Origin: a virus
IMG/VR virus record: IMGVR_UViG_3300045256_000773
Coordinates: 1-21,551 of that record
DNA: 21,551 bases
Direction: 5' to 3' (one strand)
The position numbers and the translations under genes were made by a program. This document shows positions 5,336 to 13,146 of this stretch, one piece after another. The first letter of the stretch is position 1; each line of letters starts with the position of its first letter. The notes beneath the pieces were generated by a model, which was not told where the DNA came from, made no database searches, and saw nothing but the letters and a program-made list of their open reading frames with translations.

Positions 5336-6607
5336 ATGGTCAAGCAACTTTCCGAGACCCTCTACGTGCTCGATACGGCGGTGCTTCAGTTGACCAACCG
5401 CCGCGACGTATCCTACGGGGTAGAAGCGCGCGGAATGGCCTCGACTGCCCAGCACGTGCGGTGGGGGGCGGCTGACAACCAGCCCAACCTGATGCACCGG
5501 CTGATTCAGAACAACAACCAGGTGCGGGCGCAACTGGAAAGCGCCCGCGACATGATTTACGGGTCGGGGCTGGGTTTTTTTCGCCGCGTGAACGAGAACG
5601 GCCAAGTGCGGCTCGACCCGTTTTCGGACGCTCGGCTCGAAGACTGGATGTGGGAAACGGGCCTCCAGAATTACTGCATCGCGGCCATCAACCAACGGGT
5701 GGACGCCGCCAACCACTTCACCCGCTTCGAGTGGGACCCGGCCAAACGCTGGTACCACCTGGAAATTTCCGACGCCTTCGTGACGCGCATCGCCCTGCCC
5801 GAAGGCGGTCGGATCACCCACTACTGCACGAACCCCTACTTCGGCGAAGGGCGGAGCTACGATGACAAAGCCACCGAGCGCCTCCCGGCCTTCGACCGCC
5901 GCAACCCCGAGGCCAACCAGGTGGAAACCGTGACCATCCTCCACTCGAAGGAGGAAATTCCCGGCCAGCCCTTCTACGCGTTCCCCTCGTGGTGGTGCGC
6001 CCAGGAGTGGATCGAACTGGCCAACCTGATCCCAACGTTTCACAAATCGGGCATCACCAACGGGTACAACATCAAGTACCTGATCCGAATGCCGCAGGAC
6101 TACTTCGACAAAGAAGGCAACCGCACCGCCGACGAGAAGTCGGTGAAAAAGAAGTGGGGGGATTTCTCCGACAACCTGAGCAACTGGCTGGCGGGCAAGA
6201 AGAACGTCAACAAAACGATGCTCGTGAAGTACCTGCGCGGCAGCGACGGCAAGATGCTCGACAACGTGGACGTGATTCCGCTGAAAAACGAGATGAGCGA
6301 CGACGCCTACGCCCGCGTGTGGGAAATGGCCGGGGTGAGCATCGCCAACTCGATGGGCATCCTGCCCACGCTGGCGGGGGTGAACCCTGGCAAGGGCAAC
6401 GATTCGGGCAGCCAGATTCGGGTGATGGCCGACTACCAGCAGCACTTCCGGACGCCCGTGCACCGGCACCTGGTGACCGAGCCGATCCAGCACGCCCTGC
6501 GCGCGATGGGCTACCGCGACGTGGTGCCGCTCTTCAAAGAAGTACAAATCACCACCCTCGACGCCAACCCCACCGGGGCGCAGGCCGTCGTCAACTCCGG
6601 TAGCTGA
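5336..6607 (+). CDS. phage portal protein
   Basis: A 423-residue protein with the look of a portal, the dodecameric ring through which DNA enters the head. An N-terminal helical region includes NNNQVRAQLESARDMIYGSG. A long mixed core contains FPSWWCAQEWIELANLIPTF near residue 216. The C-terminal third carries the features I associate with Bacteroidota phage portals: SNSMGILPTLAG-like wing or stem residues, GNDSGSQIRVMADYQQH, and a closing TTLDANPTG. The stop overlaps the next start (TGATG). It has the usual length for the family. No terminase or capsid gene lies next to it in this window. Confidence 0.75.
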   Translation: MVKQLSETLYVLDTAVLQLTNRRDVSYGVEARGMASTAQHVRWGAADNQPNLMHRLIQNNNQVRAQLESARDMIYGSGLGFFRRVNENGQVRLDPFSDARLEDWMWETGLQNYCIAAINQRVDAANHFTRFEWDPAKRWYHLEISDAFVTRIALPEGGRITHYCTNPYFGEGRSYDDKATERLPAFDRRNPEANQVETVTILHSKEEIPGQPFYAFPSWWCAQEWIELANLIPTFHKSGITNGYNIKYLIRMPQDYFDKEGNRTADEKSVKKKWGDFSDNLSNWLAGKKNVNKTMLVKYLRGSDGKMLDNVDVIPLKNEMSDDAYARVWEMAGVSIANSMGILPTLAGVNPGKGNDSGSQIRVMADYQQHFRTPVHRHLVTEPIQHALRAMGYRDVVPLFKEVQITTLDANPTGAQAVVNSGS

Positions 6608-7581
6608 TGCTCGTGACCCTCGACGTGCTGAAGGCCCAACTCGGGGGCATTCAGACCAAACTCGACTTCCGGACGGTGGAACCGTTTGTGAAAAACACCG
6701 AGCGGCGGTTTCGCCAGGAAATCGGCGAAGCCCTCTACGCGTGGCTGGCGGAGATGACGACTCCAGCCGACGGCGACGAATCCGACCTGCTCGACCTGGC
6801 CCGTGGCGTGGTGGCGTGGCGGGCTTACGACCTGGCGCTGCCGCACCTGAAAATCCGGGTGGGTGACCTCGGGCTGATGAAAGCCCAGCCCAGCGGCACG
6901 GTGGCCGTGACGAAGTGGGAATACGTGGACACGCGCGAGGCGACGCTGGCGATGGCCGACGCCTGCCTCGAGGAGTTTCACGGGCTGCTCGACCGCATGG
7001 AGCCAGCCGCCTGGACCGGCTCCGATGAATTCAAAGCCCGCCAGCGGCAGTACTTCCGCAGCGCGGGCGAACTGGCCCGCTACGCGCCGCTGGTGGGGCG
7101 CAACGCCCGGCTCTTCGCGCAACTGCTCACCTACGTGGAGCGGGCCGAAGAGTTGTACCTGCTGCCGCTCGTGACCGAGGGCGTGGACGACCTGCTGAAG
7201 GACAAACTCGAAAACCGCCAGCCGCTCACGACGGCGGAAGCGGCGGTACTGGAGCGAATCCGGAAGGCGTTGGCACCGCTGGCGCTCTTCGAAGCCTACC
7301 CGTACCTGCCGCTCCAAATGGACGAGAAGGGCCTGGCCGAAAGCCGCTCGAAAGACGGGGTGCGCGAAGAACTCAAAGCGGGCGAAGGGCAGATGAACGC
7401 CCAGCGCCGCGCCCTCTACAACGACGGCCAACTGTACCTGGCCCGCCTGCGCCGGTACCTCGACCAGGTGGCCTCGGCCACGGTGTTTGCGAGCTACTTC
7501 GCGGCCAACCAAACGACCGACGACGAACCCGGAGGAGCGCCTCCCGACGATTTTACCGATAAACCCCACGTGGTGTTATGA
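6607..7581 (+). CDS. DUF6712-like protein, probable head-tail connector with internal duplication
   Basis: A 324-residue, mostly helical protein resembling the DUF6712 family found after portals in Bacteroidota phages. It appears to consist of two related halves. LLDLARGVVAWRAYDLALPHL and GLMKAQPSG in the first half correspond to VLERIRKALAPLALFEAYPYL and GLAESRSKD in the second, each followed by a long helix. A duplicated helical adaptor fits a neck or connector role next to the portal, but this is inference. The tail is acidic and disordered. It starts in the portal stop (TGATG) and ends in an ATGA overlap. Confidence 0.65.
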   Translation: MLVTLDVLKAQLGGIQTKLDFRTVEPFVKNTERRFRQEIGEALYAWLAEMTTPADGDESDLLDLARGVVAWRAYDLALPHLKIRVGDLGLMKAQPSGTVAVTKWEYVDTREATLAMADACLEEFHGLLDRMEPAAWTGSDEFKARQRQYFRSAGELARYAPLVGRNARLFAQLLTYVERAEELYLLPLVTEGVDDLLKDKLENRQPLTTAEAAVLERIRKALAPLALFEAYPYLPLQMDEKGLAESRSKDGVREELKAGEGQMNAQRRALYNDGQLYLARLRRYLDQVASATVFASYFAANQTTDDEPGGAPPDDFTDKPHVVL

Positions 7582-8378
7582 GAACAGCATCCCAGGCCGC
7601 AGGCCAACCCACAGCTACAAATGCCAAAACCATCCAACTCAACGGCAAGGCGCGCGAAAATGCCGAACTGGAGGCCCGTCGTCAGCAACTGGCCGAGCAG
7701 GAGGAAGAGTTGAAACGCCAGCGGGAGGAACTCGCCCAGCAGGAAGCCCAGGCGGTGGAAGCCGCCCGACGGCGGAAGGAAGCCGAACTGGAGGAACTGC
7801 GCACCGACGCCGAAAATTTCCGCCGCTCGGCCCGCGAGGTGGACGACGAGACCGAGAAAAAAACCTACCTGCGTTTTGCCGCCGACGCCGAACGCCAGGC
7901 TGCCGAACTGGCCCGTGAGTTGGGCGTGGTGGTGGAAGGCGAACTGCTCTCGACGGAGGAGCCGCGCGCCTCATGGCTGGCGCGCAACCACGGCGTGGTG
8001 GCGCTGCTCCAGGTGGCGTTTATCAGCGCGATCCTGTGGCTGTGCTACGCCGAATTTCAGCACTACCACGACTACATCCAGGAGGTGAACAAGACGATGC
8101 CCGCCGAAGTGCAGATGCAGCCCTACGACGTGACGAGCATCCAGAAGTTCTTTTTCGAGAAACTCGTGCAGTTCAGCGACCTGCCCGTGGCGCTGCTCAT
8201 CTGCATCCTGGTGGTACCCTTCGTCGGTTTTTACGTCCTTCCCATCGTGCGGAGCAGGAAGGATTTTTACACCGAATTCTACGAAGACCTCTCCCCGTGG
8301 CAACGATCCGTCATTTCAACCGCCTTTGTGTTGGGCTTGCTCTTGTTTGCGGTGCTGTCGCACTTGGTCAAGCCGTAA
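7578..8378 (+). CDS. coiled-coil membrane protein with three transmembrane segments
   Basis: A 266-residue protein. Residues 22-118 are a highly charged E/R/A-rich coiled coil, followed by hydrophobic segments at about 139-160, 202-224 and 243-262. I do not recognise the family. The position directly before the endolysin suggests a lysis or envelope role (holin-like, or anchoring the lysis complex), although a coil this long is unusual for a holin. Its last 82 bases are overlapped by the endolysin frame if the GTG at 8297 is used. Coupled to the previous gene by ATGA. Confidence 0.65.
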   Translation: MRTASQAAGQPTATNAKTIQLNGKARENAELEARRQQLAEQEEELKRQREELAQQEAQAVEAARRRKEAELEELRTDAENFRRSAREVDDETEKKTYLRFAADAERQAAELARELGVVVEGELLSTEEPRASWLARNHGVVALLQVAFISAILWLCYAEFQHYHDYIQEVNKTMPAEVQMQPYDVTSIQKFFFEKLVQFSDLPVALLICILVVPFVGFYVLPIVRSRKDFYTEFYEDLSPWQRSVISTAFVLGLLLFAVLSHLVKP

Positions 8379-8968
8379 GGCCTCCGGAGCCGCCTCCGCT
8401 GGTGAGCACCGACGAGCAGCGCCTGCGCGAGGCGATTTTCGCCACGGCGCAGAGCCAGTTGCACGTGCGCGAGCGCACCAACCGCAACGACCACCCGCAG
8501 ATTGTGGAATACAACCGGGTGCTCGGCCTGCCTAAAAACGCCTTCTACTGCGCCTCGGGCCTGTACTGGTGCTACCGTCAGAACGGCGCGCGGGTGCCCA
8601 TTCCAGGTCCGGGCAGCGTGGCCAACTGGTTTCGCGACCCGGCCAAACTGGTGTGGAAGCGGGGCGGGCGGGGCAACCAGCGAAGCGGCCCGAAGCCACA
8701 GTTGATGGATGCCGTGAGCCTGTACACGAGCCACGTGGAAGGGCTGGCCCAAACCACCTGGGACCCCGACGCCGACCGAATCCGGACCATCGGGTTCAAC
8801 ACAACTGGCGGTACAGGCCGGGGTGGGGTGTACCTGGTGACGCGGCGCTTTGACCGCGACCGCATCAAGGCCGTGGCCAATCACCTGACGCCCTACCTGA
8901 AAGCCCAGCGGGAGGCGGTTAATAAGACCGTAGAAGAGACGCAGAAGAGTTTAAAAGACACTCGATGA
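8297..8968 (+). CDS. CHAP/NlpC-like peptidoglycan hydrolase (endolysin)
   Basis: The catalytic domain begins around STDEQRLREAIFATAQSQLHVRE. It carries the Cys nucleophile in NAFYCASGLYWCYRQNG (Cys85 from GTG 8297) and the His in TSHVEGLA (His146), followed by GFNTTGGTGRGGVYLVTRR. That order is typical of CHAP-like endopeptidases that cut peptide bonds in peptidoglycan. With GTG 8297 (223 residues) the N-terminus is a convincing Sec signal: ATIRHFNR, a hydrophobic stretch LCVGLALVCGAVALG, then QA before RPPEPPP. That stretch overlaps the third membrane segment of the upstream gene in another frame, so it could be a shadow. GTG 8402 would give a 188-residue enzyme without a signal. The stop overlaps the next gene (ATGA). 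Confidence 0.75.
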   Translation: MATIRHFNRLCVGLALVCGAVALGQAVRPPEPPPLVSTDEQRLREAIFATAQSQLHVRERTNRNDHPQIVEYNRVLGLPKNAFYCASGLYWCYRQNGARVPIPGPGSVANWFRDPAKLVWKRGGRGNQRSGPKPQLMDAVSLYTSHVEGLAQTTWDPDADRIRTIGFNTTGGTGRGGVYLVTRRFDRDRIKAVANHLTPYLKAQREAVNKTVEETQKSLKDTR

Positions 8969-9330
8969 GAACCACGGAATTCAATTTTCGCGCCAACCAG
9001 GGCGATACGTTCCGGGCCACGCTGCTGGTTGAAACCACGTTCTCGCTGACGGGGAAAACGGGCAAAATGCAGGTGCGGGCGGGCGAAAACTACCCGGTGG
9101 CGCTGGAGTTTACGACGGCCAACGCGACCATGACGCTGGGCGCACTCGTGACGCGCACGGTGAACGGCGCGCAGCGGGAATTCCGCGAAGTAGCCCTCTA
9201 CCAAGCGGCCAGCACGATGGCGGGGGTGAAGAGCAACAAGTACCAGTACGATCTCCAGTTTGCCGACGGCGCTGACACAACGACGCTGCTCCGGGGCAGC
9301 TTCGACGTGAAGCCACAGATTACCCGCTGA
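8965..9330 (+). CDS. small beta-rich structural protein, BppU-N-like
   Basis: A 121-residue protein beginning with FNFRANQGDTFRATLLVE, followed by LTGKTGKMQVR, an LEFTTANATMTLG strand and YQYDLQFADG near the end. This pattern (a GDT strand, 'tries to be a polynomial in a field', then YDL and a closing strand) recurs in N-terminal domains of baseplate upper proteins and in small tail accessory proteins. It probably forms a beta-sandwich in the virion tail or baseplate. It begins a block of tail and fibre genes. Confidence 0.6.
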   Translation: MRTTEFNFRANQGDTFRATLLVETTFSLTGKTGKMQVRAGENYPVALEFTTANATMTLGALVTRTVNGAQREFREVALYQAASTMAGVKSNKYQYDLQFADGADTTTLLRGSFDVKPQITR

Positions 9331-9334
9331 CCCG

Positions 9335-9676
9335 ATGAACGTAACCATTCTGGCCGAAGTGTACGAGACCGTCGTGATTCTGGCCGAGCCGGAACCGGCG
9401 GTGGAAGTCGTCGTGGCCGAGAACGGGACAGTGGTGCGGCAACTCAGCGGGGTAACAATCACCGATCTGCCGCTCGTGGTGCAGGCCATCGGGCAGACGC
9501 AGTTCAACATTTTCACCCTGCCACCCGAACGGCACTTTCTGCTCATCAATGGCCTGGAACACTACGCGCCCGACCACTACACCATCGAGCAGCAGGGCGG
9601 CAACGTGCGCCTGGTGTGGGGCAGTGCCCACGTGCTGACGACTTCCATGAAACTGATTTTCCGAACTTTTAACTGA
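9335..9676 (+). CDS. small beta-rich tail/fibre-associated protein
   Basis: A 113-residue protein with an N-terminal Val/Glu-rich beta region and a C-terminal module LINGLEHYAPDHYTIEQQGG ... VRLVW. That module resembles the 'NG..Y..D(Y)T' beta segment repeated in phage fibre and baseplate proteins. It lies four bases after the previous stop and eight bases before the next start, in the same unit as the fibre genes. The exact role is unknown. Confidence 0.55.
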   Translation: MNVTILAEVYETVVILAEPEPAVEVVVAENGTVVRQLSGVTITDLPLVVQAIGQTQFNIFTLPPERHFLLINGLEHYAPDHYTIEQQGGNVRLVWGSAHVLTTSMKLIFRTFN

Positions 9677-9683
9677 CAAAGCC

Positions 9684-10472
9684 ATGCCCGTACAAGCGGA
9701 ACAAATTGTAGGCAAACTGTTGCCGGGTCAGGTGGACTTTTCCACCGCTAGTGCCAACGCTGACCCGGCTACCCGTGGGTGGACCACCCAGCAAATTCAG
9801 GCGTTGCTCAACGCAATGGATGCCAAAAACAGTGTGCGGGTTGCCACGAACGTAAACGTAAACCTGGCCGCGCCGGGCGCGAACATTGACAGCACCGCAA
9901 TGACGGTGGGGCAGGATTTTCTCGCTTTTGGCCAAACCAACGGCGCGCAGAATGGCATTTACGTGTGGAACGGTGCGGCGGTACCCGCTACGCGCCGCAC
10001 CGATGCCGACGGTAGCCCGGAAGTGACGGCGGGGATGAACTTCCTGGTGTCGGAGGGCACCTGGGGCAACCGGCTGTTTTCGCTCGACACCGACGACCCG
10101 ATTACGCTCGACACGACCTCGCTGACCTTTACCAGCAAGTCGATTTTCTCCATCGCGGTGCCGACGCTGCTTAACAAGTGGATGCCCTGCCTGAATACCA
10201 CCAACGACGGCGACAAGGTGACCAACACCGTGGTAGCGGCCACGCCAGCCAGTGCCAGTTTTGTGGCCCTGTTCATCGAAGGGGTGATGGAGGAAATTGC
10301 CGATGGCAACGCCAACCGAACCCAGAAAGCGGCCTACGTAAGCGGCGACAACGGGGTAACGGCCCGCAACTGGAACCAGATTCAGGTAAACGACACCATT
10401 CACTGGAACGGCTCGAAGGCGGGCTACCAACTCAAGAATACCTGGCGGGCATCCCTGCTGTTTAACGTCTAA
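9684..10472 (+). CDS. tail fibre-like structural protein
   Basis: A 262-residue protein. Residues of about 51-155 follow a widespread phage fibre or structural module: VRVATNVNVNLAAPG, then a FLAFGQTNGAQNGIYVWNGAA segment trimmed to the NGIYVWNG core, RRTDADGSPEVTAGMNFLV, and LDTTSLTFTSKS. The remainder is a distinct C-terminal domain with TRNWNQIQVNDTIHWNGS-like beta content. It is likely part of a fibre or baseplate. Of the four small fibre-type genes in this block it has the clearest homology pattern. Confidence 0.65.
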   Translation: MPVQAEQIVGKLLPGQVDFSTASANADPATRGWTTQQIQALLNAMDAKNSVRVATNVNVNLAAPGANIDSTAMTVGQDFLAFGQTNGAQNGIYVWNGAAVPATRRTDADGSPEVTAGMNFLVSEGTWGNRLFSLDTDDPITLDTTSLTFTSKSIFSIAVPTLLNKWMPCLNTTNDGDKVTNTVVAATPASASFVALFIEGVMEEIADGNANRTQKAAYVSGDNGVTARNWNQIQVNDTIHWNGSKAGYQLKNTWRASLLFNV

Positions 10473-10477
10473 ACGCG

Positions 10478-11041
10478 ATGATTTTCATCGAACAAATCTC
10501 TGGCCTGCTGGCCCGCCTGTTGCCTGGAGGCGGGACGGCAGGCCAGGTGTTGAAGAAGGCCAGCGGCAGTGACTACGACGTGGCCTGGGCCAACGAAGCG
10601 GGCGGTTCGGACGGTTGGACACGCGTGGAAGTGGCCGCAGATACGAGCATCCCGACTGGCGGTGTGTCGCCCACGGGTTGGTCGAACATTCCCCTCGATG
10701 CCAACTCGGATTACGAGTTCGAGTTGATTGGTCGCCTGACGACGGCATCGACCGGCACCGGCATCCGCTTCGCGACGTCGGCGATTCCATCGGGGGCGAC
10801 GAGTTACTGGAACGGCCTCATCAGTGGCACGGCGGCGCAAGGGATGTTCGGCAACTACGGCTCTGGCACCACGTACAGCGGTGGATCGGGTTGGGTGGCG
10901 GCCAATGCGCTGATCACCTGGAAAATCCAGGGCAAAATCGAAGTCGGAGCCACGGCGGGCAACGTGACGTTCAGTTTCAACACCACCACCGGCACCGGCA
11001 CCCTGAAACTCGGCTTCTTGCTGAAATATCGTAAAATTTAA
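10478..11041 (+). CDS. tail fibre-like protein with C-terminal beta domain
   Basis: A 187-residue protein. The N-terminus has GGGTAGQVLKKASGSDYDVAW (residues 18-38), a motif found at the start of many phage fibre and appendage proteins. The rest is rich in G, S, T and aromatic residues, with ATSTGTGIRF and a closing TGTGTLKLGFLLKY strand, consistent with a jelly-roll or trimeric receptor-binding head. It is a candidate receptor-binding protein by its place at the end of the fibre block; this is inference. Confidence 0.6.
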   Translation: MIFIEQISGLLARLLPGGGTAGQVLKKASGSDYDVAWANEAGGSDGWTRVEVAADTSIPTGGVSPTGWSNIPLDANSDYEFELIGRLTTASTGTGIRFATSAIPSGATSYWNGLISGTAAQGMFGNYGSGTTYSGGSGWVAANALITWKIQGKIEVGATAGNVTFSFNTTTGTGTLKLGFLLKYRKI

Positions 11042-11046
11042 ACGCC

Positions 11047-11340
11047 ATGAATCAGCAAAATTCCCTCGGCCTGGTGGAGCGCCTGAGCGCGCCCACGCCC
11101 CAACTCTTCGCCATCATTCGCAACATCGGCCTGCTGCTCGCGGCCATCGCGGGGGGCATTGCCTACCTGACCAGCAACGGCATGGTACTGCCCGAATGGG
11201 CGGTGGCGGTGGGCGAAAAAGCCTACGTGCTGGCCGGTGCCGTGGCCGCGCTGGTGGCCCAACTGACGGTCGATTTCAAAAAACTCGACGCCCAGAAACG
11301 GCTCGACGGCATCGGGTTTCCACCCATGCCGAGAGCCTGA
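11047..11340 (+). CDS. two-span membrane protein, holin-like
   Basis: A 97-residue protein with membrane spans at about residues 22-41 (AIIRNIGLLLAAIAGGIAYL) and 52-73 (VAVGEKAYVLAGAVAALVAQLT). A short loop separates them and a charged, basic tail follows. Size and topology fit a class II holin, which would let the endolysin reach peptidoglycan. It lies 2 kb after the endolysin. Other small membrane proteins in the window are rivals for the role. Confidence 0.6.
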   Translation: MNQQNSLGLVERLSAPTPQLFAIIRNIGLLLAAIAGGIAYLTSNGMVLPEWAVAVGEKAYVLAGAVAALVAQLTVDFKKLDAQKRLDGIGFPPMPRA

Positions 11341-11349
11341 CGCGCCCCC

Positions 11350-12249
11350 ATGCAAACCATTTACCTGGCCGGGCAGCGGTATGATCTGCCCGGCACCTGG
11401 GCGGAAGTGCCCGCCGACCGGCTGCCCAAACTGCTGGAATTGCTCTTCGTGAAGCCCGAAGGGGGCGAAACGTACCACGAATTGCTCCGCACTACCCTCG
11501 GCCTGAGCAAGCGGGCCTGGACGAAGATGGCCTGCCACTACTTCAGCCCGCACCTGCCGCCCGGCACCCGTCGGCGCAACGCCGAAACGCTGGCGCAGGT
11601 GCTCGGCCTGATTGAGTGGATGTGGCGGGACGAACTCACCCGGCAGCCGTTTGCGGCGGTGCGAGCTGGGGGGCGCGACTACCTGCTGCCCGACGAGCAA
11701 CTGCGCACGGTGGCGTTTGGCGAACTGACCGACGCGTACATCCACGCGCAGGCGTTCATCAAGCAACTCGAACCCGGCGAGGGACGGCTGCACCTGCTGC
11801 TGGCCACGCTGTGCCGACCCGAACGCAGCAACCCGGTGCTCGGCCCAGCCTACACCGCCAGCCCTGACTGGAACGGCGACCGGCGCGAACCCTACAACGA
11901 GCACGCCGTGCGCCACCGGGCCGACGCGATGGCCGCGCTCGAACCGCGCGAAAAGGTGGCCGTGCTGATGTACTTCCTGGGCAGCCTGAAGGAATTCCTG
12001 GCGACCTACGACACCTTCGACGCCGACACGCCCGAAGGCTCGGTGTACGAAGACGACTATCCAGGGCAGGGGTTTATCAAAAACCAACACCTGCTGGCTG
12101 AAAAGGGGGTTTTTGGCACGCTGAAGCAAACGAAGGAGGCCAACGCCCACGAGGTGTTTCTCTTCCTCGAGGAGCACAAAAAGGACCTCGACGCCCAAAT
12201 TGAAGCCGAAGAGCGGGCGCAGGACGCTCGACGACACCACCACAACTAA
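11350..12249 (+). CDS. hypothetical phage protein, possible tail-assembly chaperone
   Basis: A 299-residue, largely helical protein. It starts with a short beta hairpin (TIYLAGQRYDLPGTWAEVP) and continues with amphipathic helices. FGELTDAYIHAQAFIKQLE and LLATLCRPE recall proteins that sit ahead of tape-measure genes in Bacteroidota phages. The C-terminus is a charged helix ending in a His-rich stretch. An assembly-chaperone role is suggested by that similarity, but here the tape measure lies about 7 kb away, so I hold it loosely. No frameshift site is obvious. Confidence 0.55.
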   Translation: MQTIYLAGQRYDLPGTWAEVPADRLPKLLELLFVKPEGGETYHELLRTTLGLSKRAWTKMACHYFSPHLPPGTRRRNAETLAQVLGLIEWMWRDELTRQPFAAVRAGGRDYLLPDEQLRTVAFGELTDAYIHAQAFIKQLEPGEGRLHLLLATLCRPERSNPVLGPAYTASPDWNGDRREPYNEHAVRHRADAMAALEPREKVAVLMYFLGSLKEFLATYDTFDADTPEGSVYEDDYPGQGFIKNQHLLAEKGVFGTLKQTKEANAHEVFLFLEEHKKDLDAQIEAEERAQDARRHHHN

Positions 12250-12260
12250 CGTGACTGGCC

Positions 12261-12716
12261 ATGACACCAACCGAACGATTCTGGGCGTACTTCAGGGAAA
12301 TTGCCGCCGTGGACCTGGGCGGTCTTTACTGCCAGATGTCGGATGCCGACCGGCTTGACCGGCTCACGGCCGACAGCGTCAGTTCCGACGTGTTTCCGGG
12401 CATTTTCTTCATGCGGCCCAAGCAGCAGGGCTACGACGAAAACAGCGGCCTGCTGTGCATTCAGTTCGACGCGCTGTTTTACGTCTTTGTGAAGGGAGAC
12501 CTGGCCGATTACGAATCGCAGGACGCGGCCTACCACACGGCGGAACTGCTGATTACACAACTGCTGCGGGTGCTCTGGAACGATTCGAAGGAGTACAAAA
12601 TCTTGTTCAGCCTGGCCAGCTACCGGGCCGAACCGGTGGCCTACCAACTGATGGACGCCTGCTGGGGCTACGAAGTTCGGCTGCGCGTGGGGCTACCCGT
12701 GAACGATTTATTCTGA
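12261..12716 (+). CDS. hypothetical phage structural protein
   Basis: A 151-residue protein that I do not recognise. It has mixed alpha/beta content: a helical N-terminus, a strand region FPGIFFMRPKQQG, strands CIQFDALFYVFVKGD, a helix with AELLITQLLRVLW and a final beta segment GYEVRLRVGLPV. That organisation is like tail-terminator or neck proteins of about this size, but no motif proves it. It lies between the putative assembly protein and the small membrane genes, with an 11-base gap upstream and three bases before the next start. Confidence 0.55.
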   Translation: MTPTERFWAYFREIAAVDLGGLYCQMSDADRLDRLTADSVSSDVFPGIFFMRPKQQGYDENSGLLCIQFDALFYVFVKGDLADYESQDAAYHTAELLITQLLRVLWNDSKEYKILFSLASYRAEPVAYQLMDACWGYEVRLRVGLPVNDLF

Positions 12717-12719
12717 GAA

Positions 12720-12908
12720 ATGGACAACGTGTGGAGTAACTTGCTGGGGCAAATTCCGCTCTCGCTCGTGCTGGGGTGGTTCATGGCGCAGTTTTTCAAG
12801 CGCCTGGACAAGTACATCGACCGCACCGAGCAACTCAGCGACCGGGTGCTCAAACTCGAAACCCGGGAGGAAATGAAGGAAAAACTCGAATCGAAGGGCA
12901 ATGGGTAA
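12720..12908 (+). CDS. small BhlA/UviB-like membrane protein
   Basis: A 62-residue protein with an N-terminal membrane span (about residues 10-26, LLGQIPLSLVLGWFMAQFF). A charged helix follows (DKYIDRTEQLSDRVLKLETREE) that probably forms a coiled coil. The same layout is seen in BhlA/UviB-type holin-like proteins. Its end overlaps the start of the next gene by eight bases. Holin-related function is an inference from topology. Confidence 0.5.
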   Translation: MDNVWSNLLGQIPLSLVLGWFMAQFFKRLDKYIDRTEQLSDRVLKLETREEMKEKLESKGNG

Positions 12909-13083
12909 AATGGTGCTTTTCTGGCTGGTTTGGCTGCTGCTGGCACCGCTCGTGCTGGTGGTGTTTCTGCTTTCCGACCTGGTGAACGGGCGGTTTCGCC
13001 ACCCTACGTTCTGGGTGAAACTGGGCTTGGTGCGGCGGAGCGTTTGGGAGCAGATGGGGTTCGACGTTCGGAAGCGCCGCTGA
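12901..13083 (+). CDS. very small single-span membrane protein
   Basis: A 60-residue protein with one strong N-terminal membrane span (MVLFWLVWLLLAPLVLVVFL) and a basic cytoplasmic-type tail ending VRKRR. It overlaps the preceding membrane gene by eight bases and is the last gene before the 63-base gap with the third promoter-like element. Function unknown. It may pair with the preceding protein in lysis or envelope interaction. Confidence 0.5.
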   Translation: MGKMVLFWLVWLLLAPLVLVVFLLSDLVNGRFRHPTFWVKLGLVRRSVWEQMGFDVRKRR

Positions 13084-13094
13084 GCGGTACTGCC

Positions 13095-13129
13095 GTCCTT
13101 TTTTCGGCTTCAACGCTGCTCGATTTTTC
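13095..13129 (+). promoter_or_regulatory. promoter-like element, copy 3
   Basis: GTCCTTTTTT at 13095-13104, then GATTTTTC at 13122-13129, 27 bases from start to start as in copies 2 and 4. The start codon at 13147 lies 18 bases further on. The -7-like part overlaps a small hairpin, GATTTT-TCGG-AAAATC (13122-13137). Confidence 0.55.
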
Positions 13130-13146
13130 GGAAAATCTGCGTTCCA

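Noticed and set aside
5123-6547. Long minus-strand open frame (474 codons) opposite the portal, and similar ones elsewhere
   Set aside because: GC-rich codon use on the plus strand leaves such shadows. Their H/V/G/R-rich translations show no motifs and no start context.
7973-8296. Long upstream extension of the endolysin frame
   Set aside because: Its composition (R/G/A/H-rich) is that of a shadow of the coiled-coil membrane gene. No family features occur before the leader at 8297.
12178-12186. AAAAAGGAC, the element's reverse complement
   Set aside because: It encodes Lys-Lys-Asp within a gene, and no -7-like box lies at the expected distance on the minus strand.
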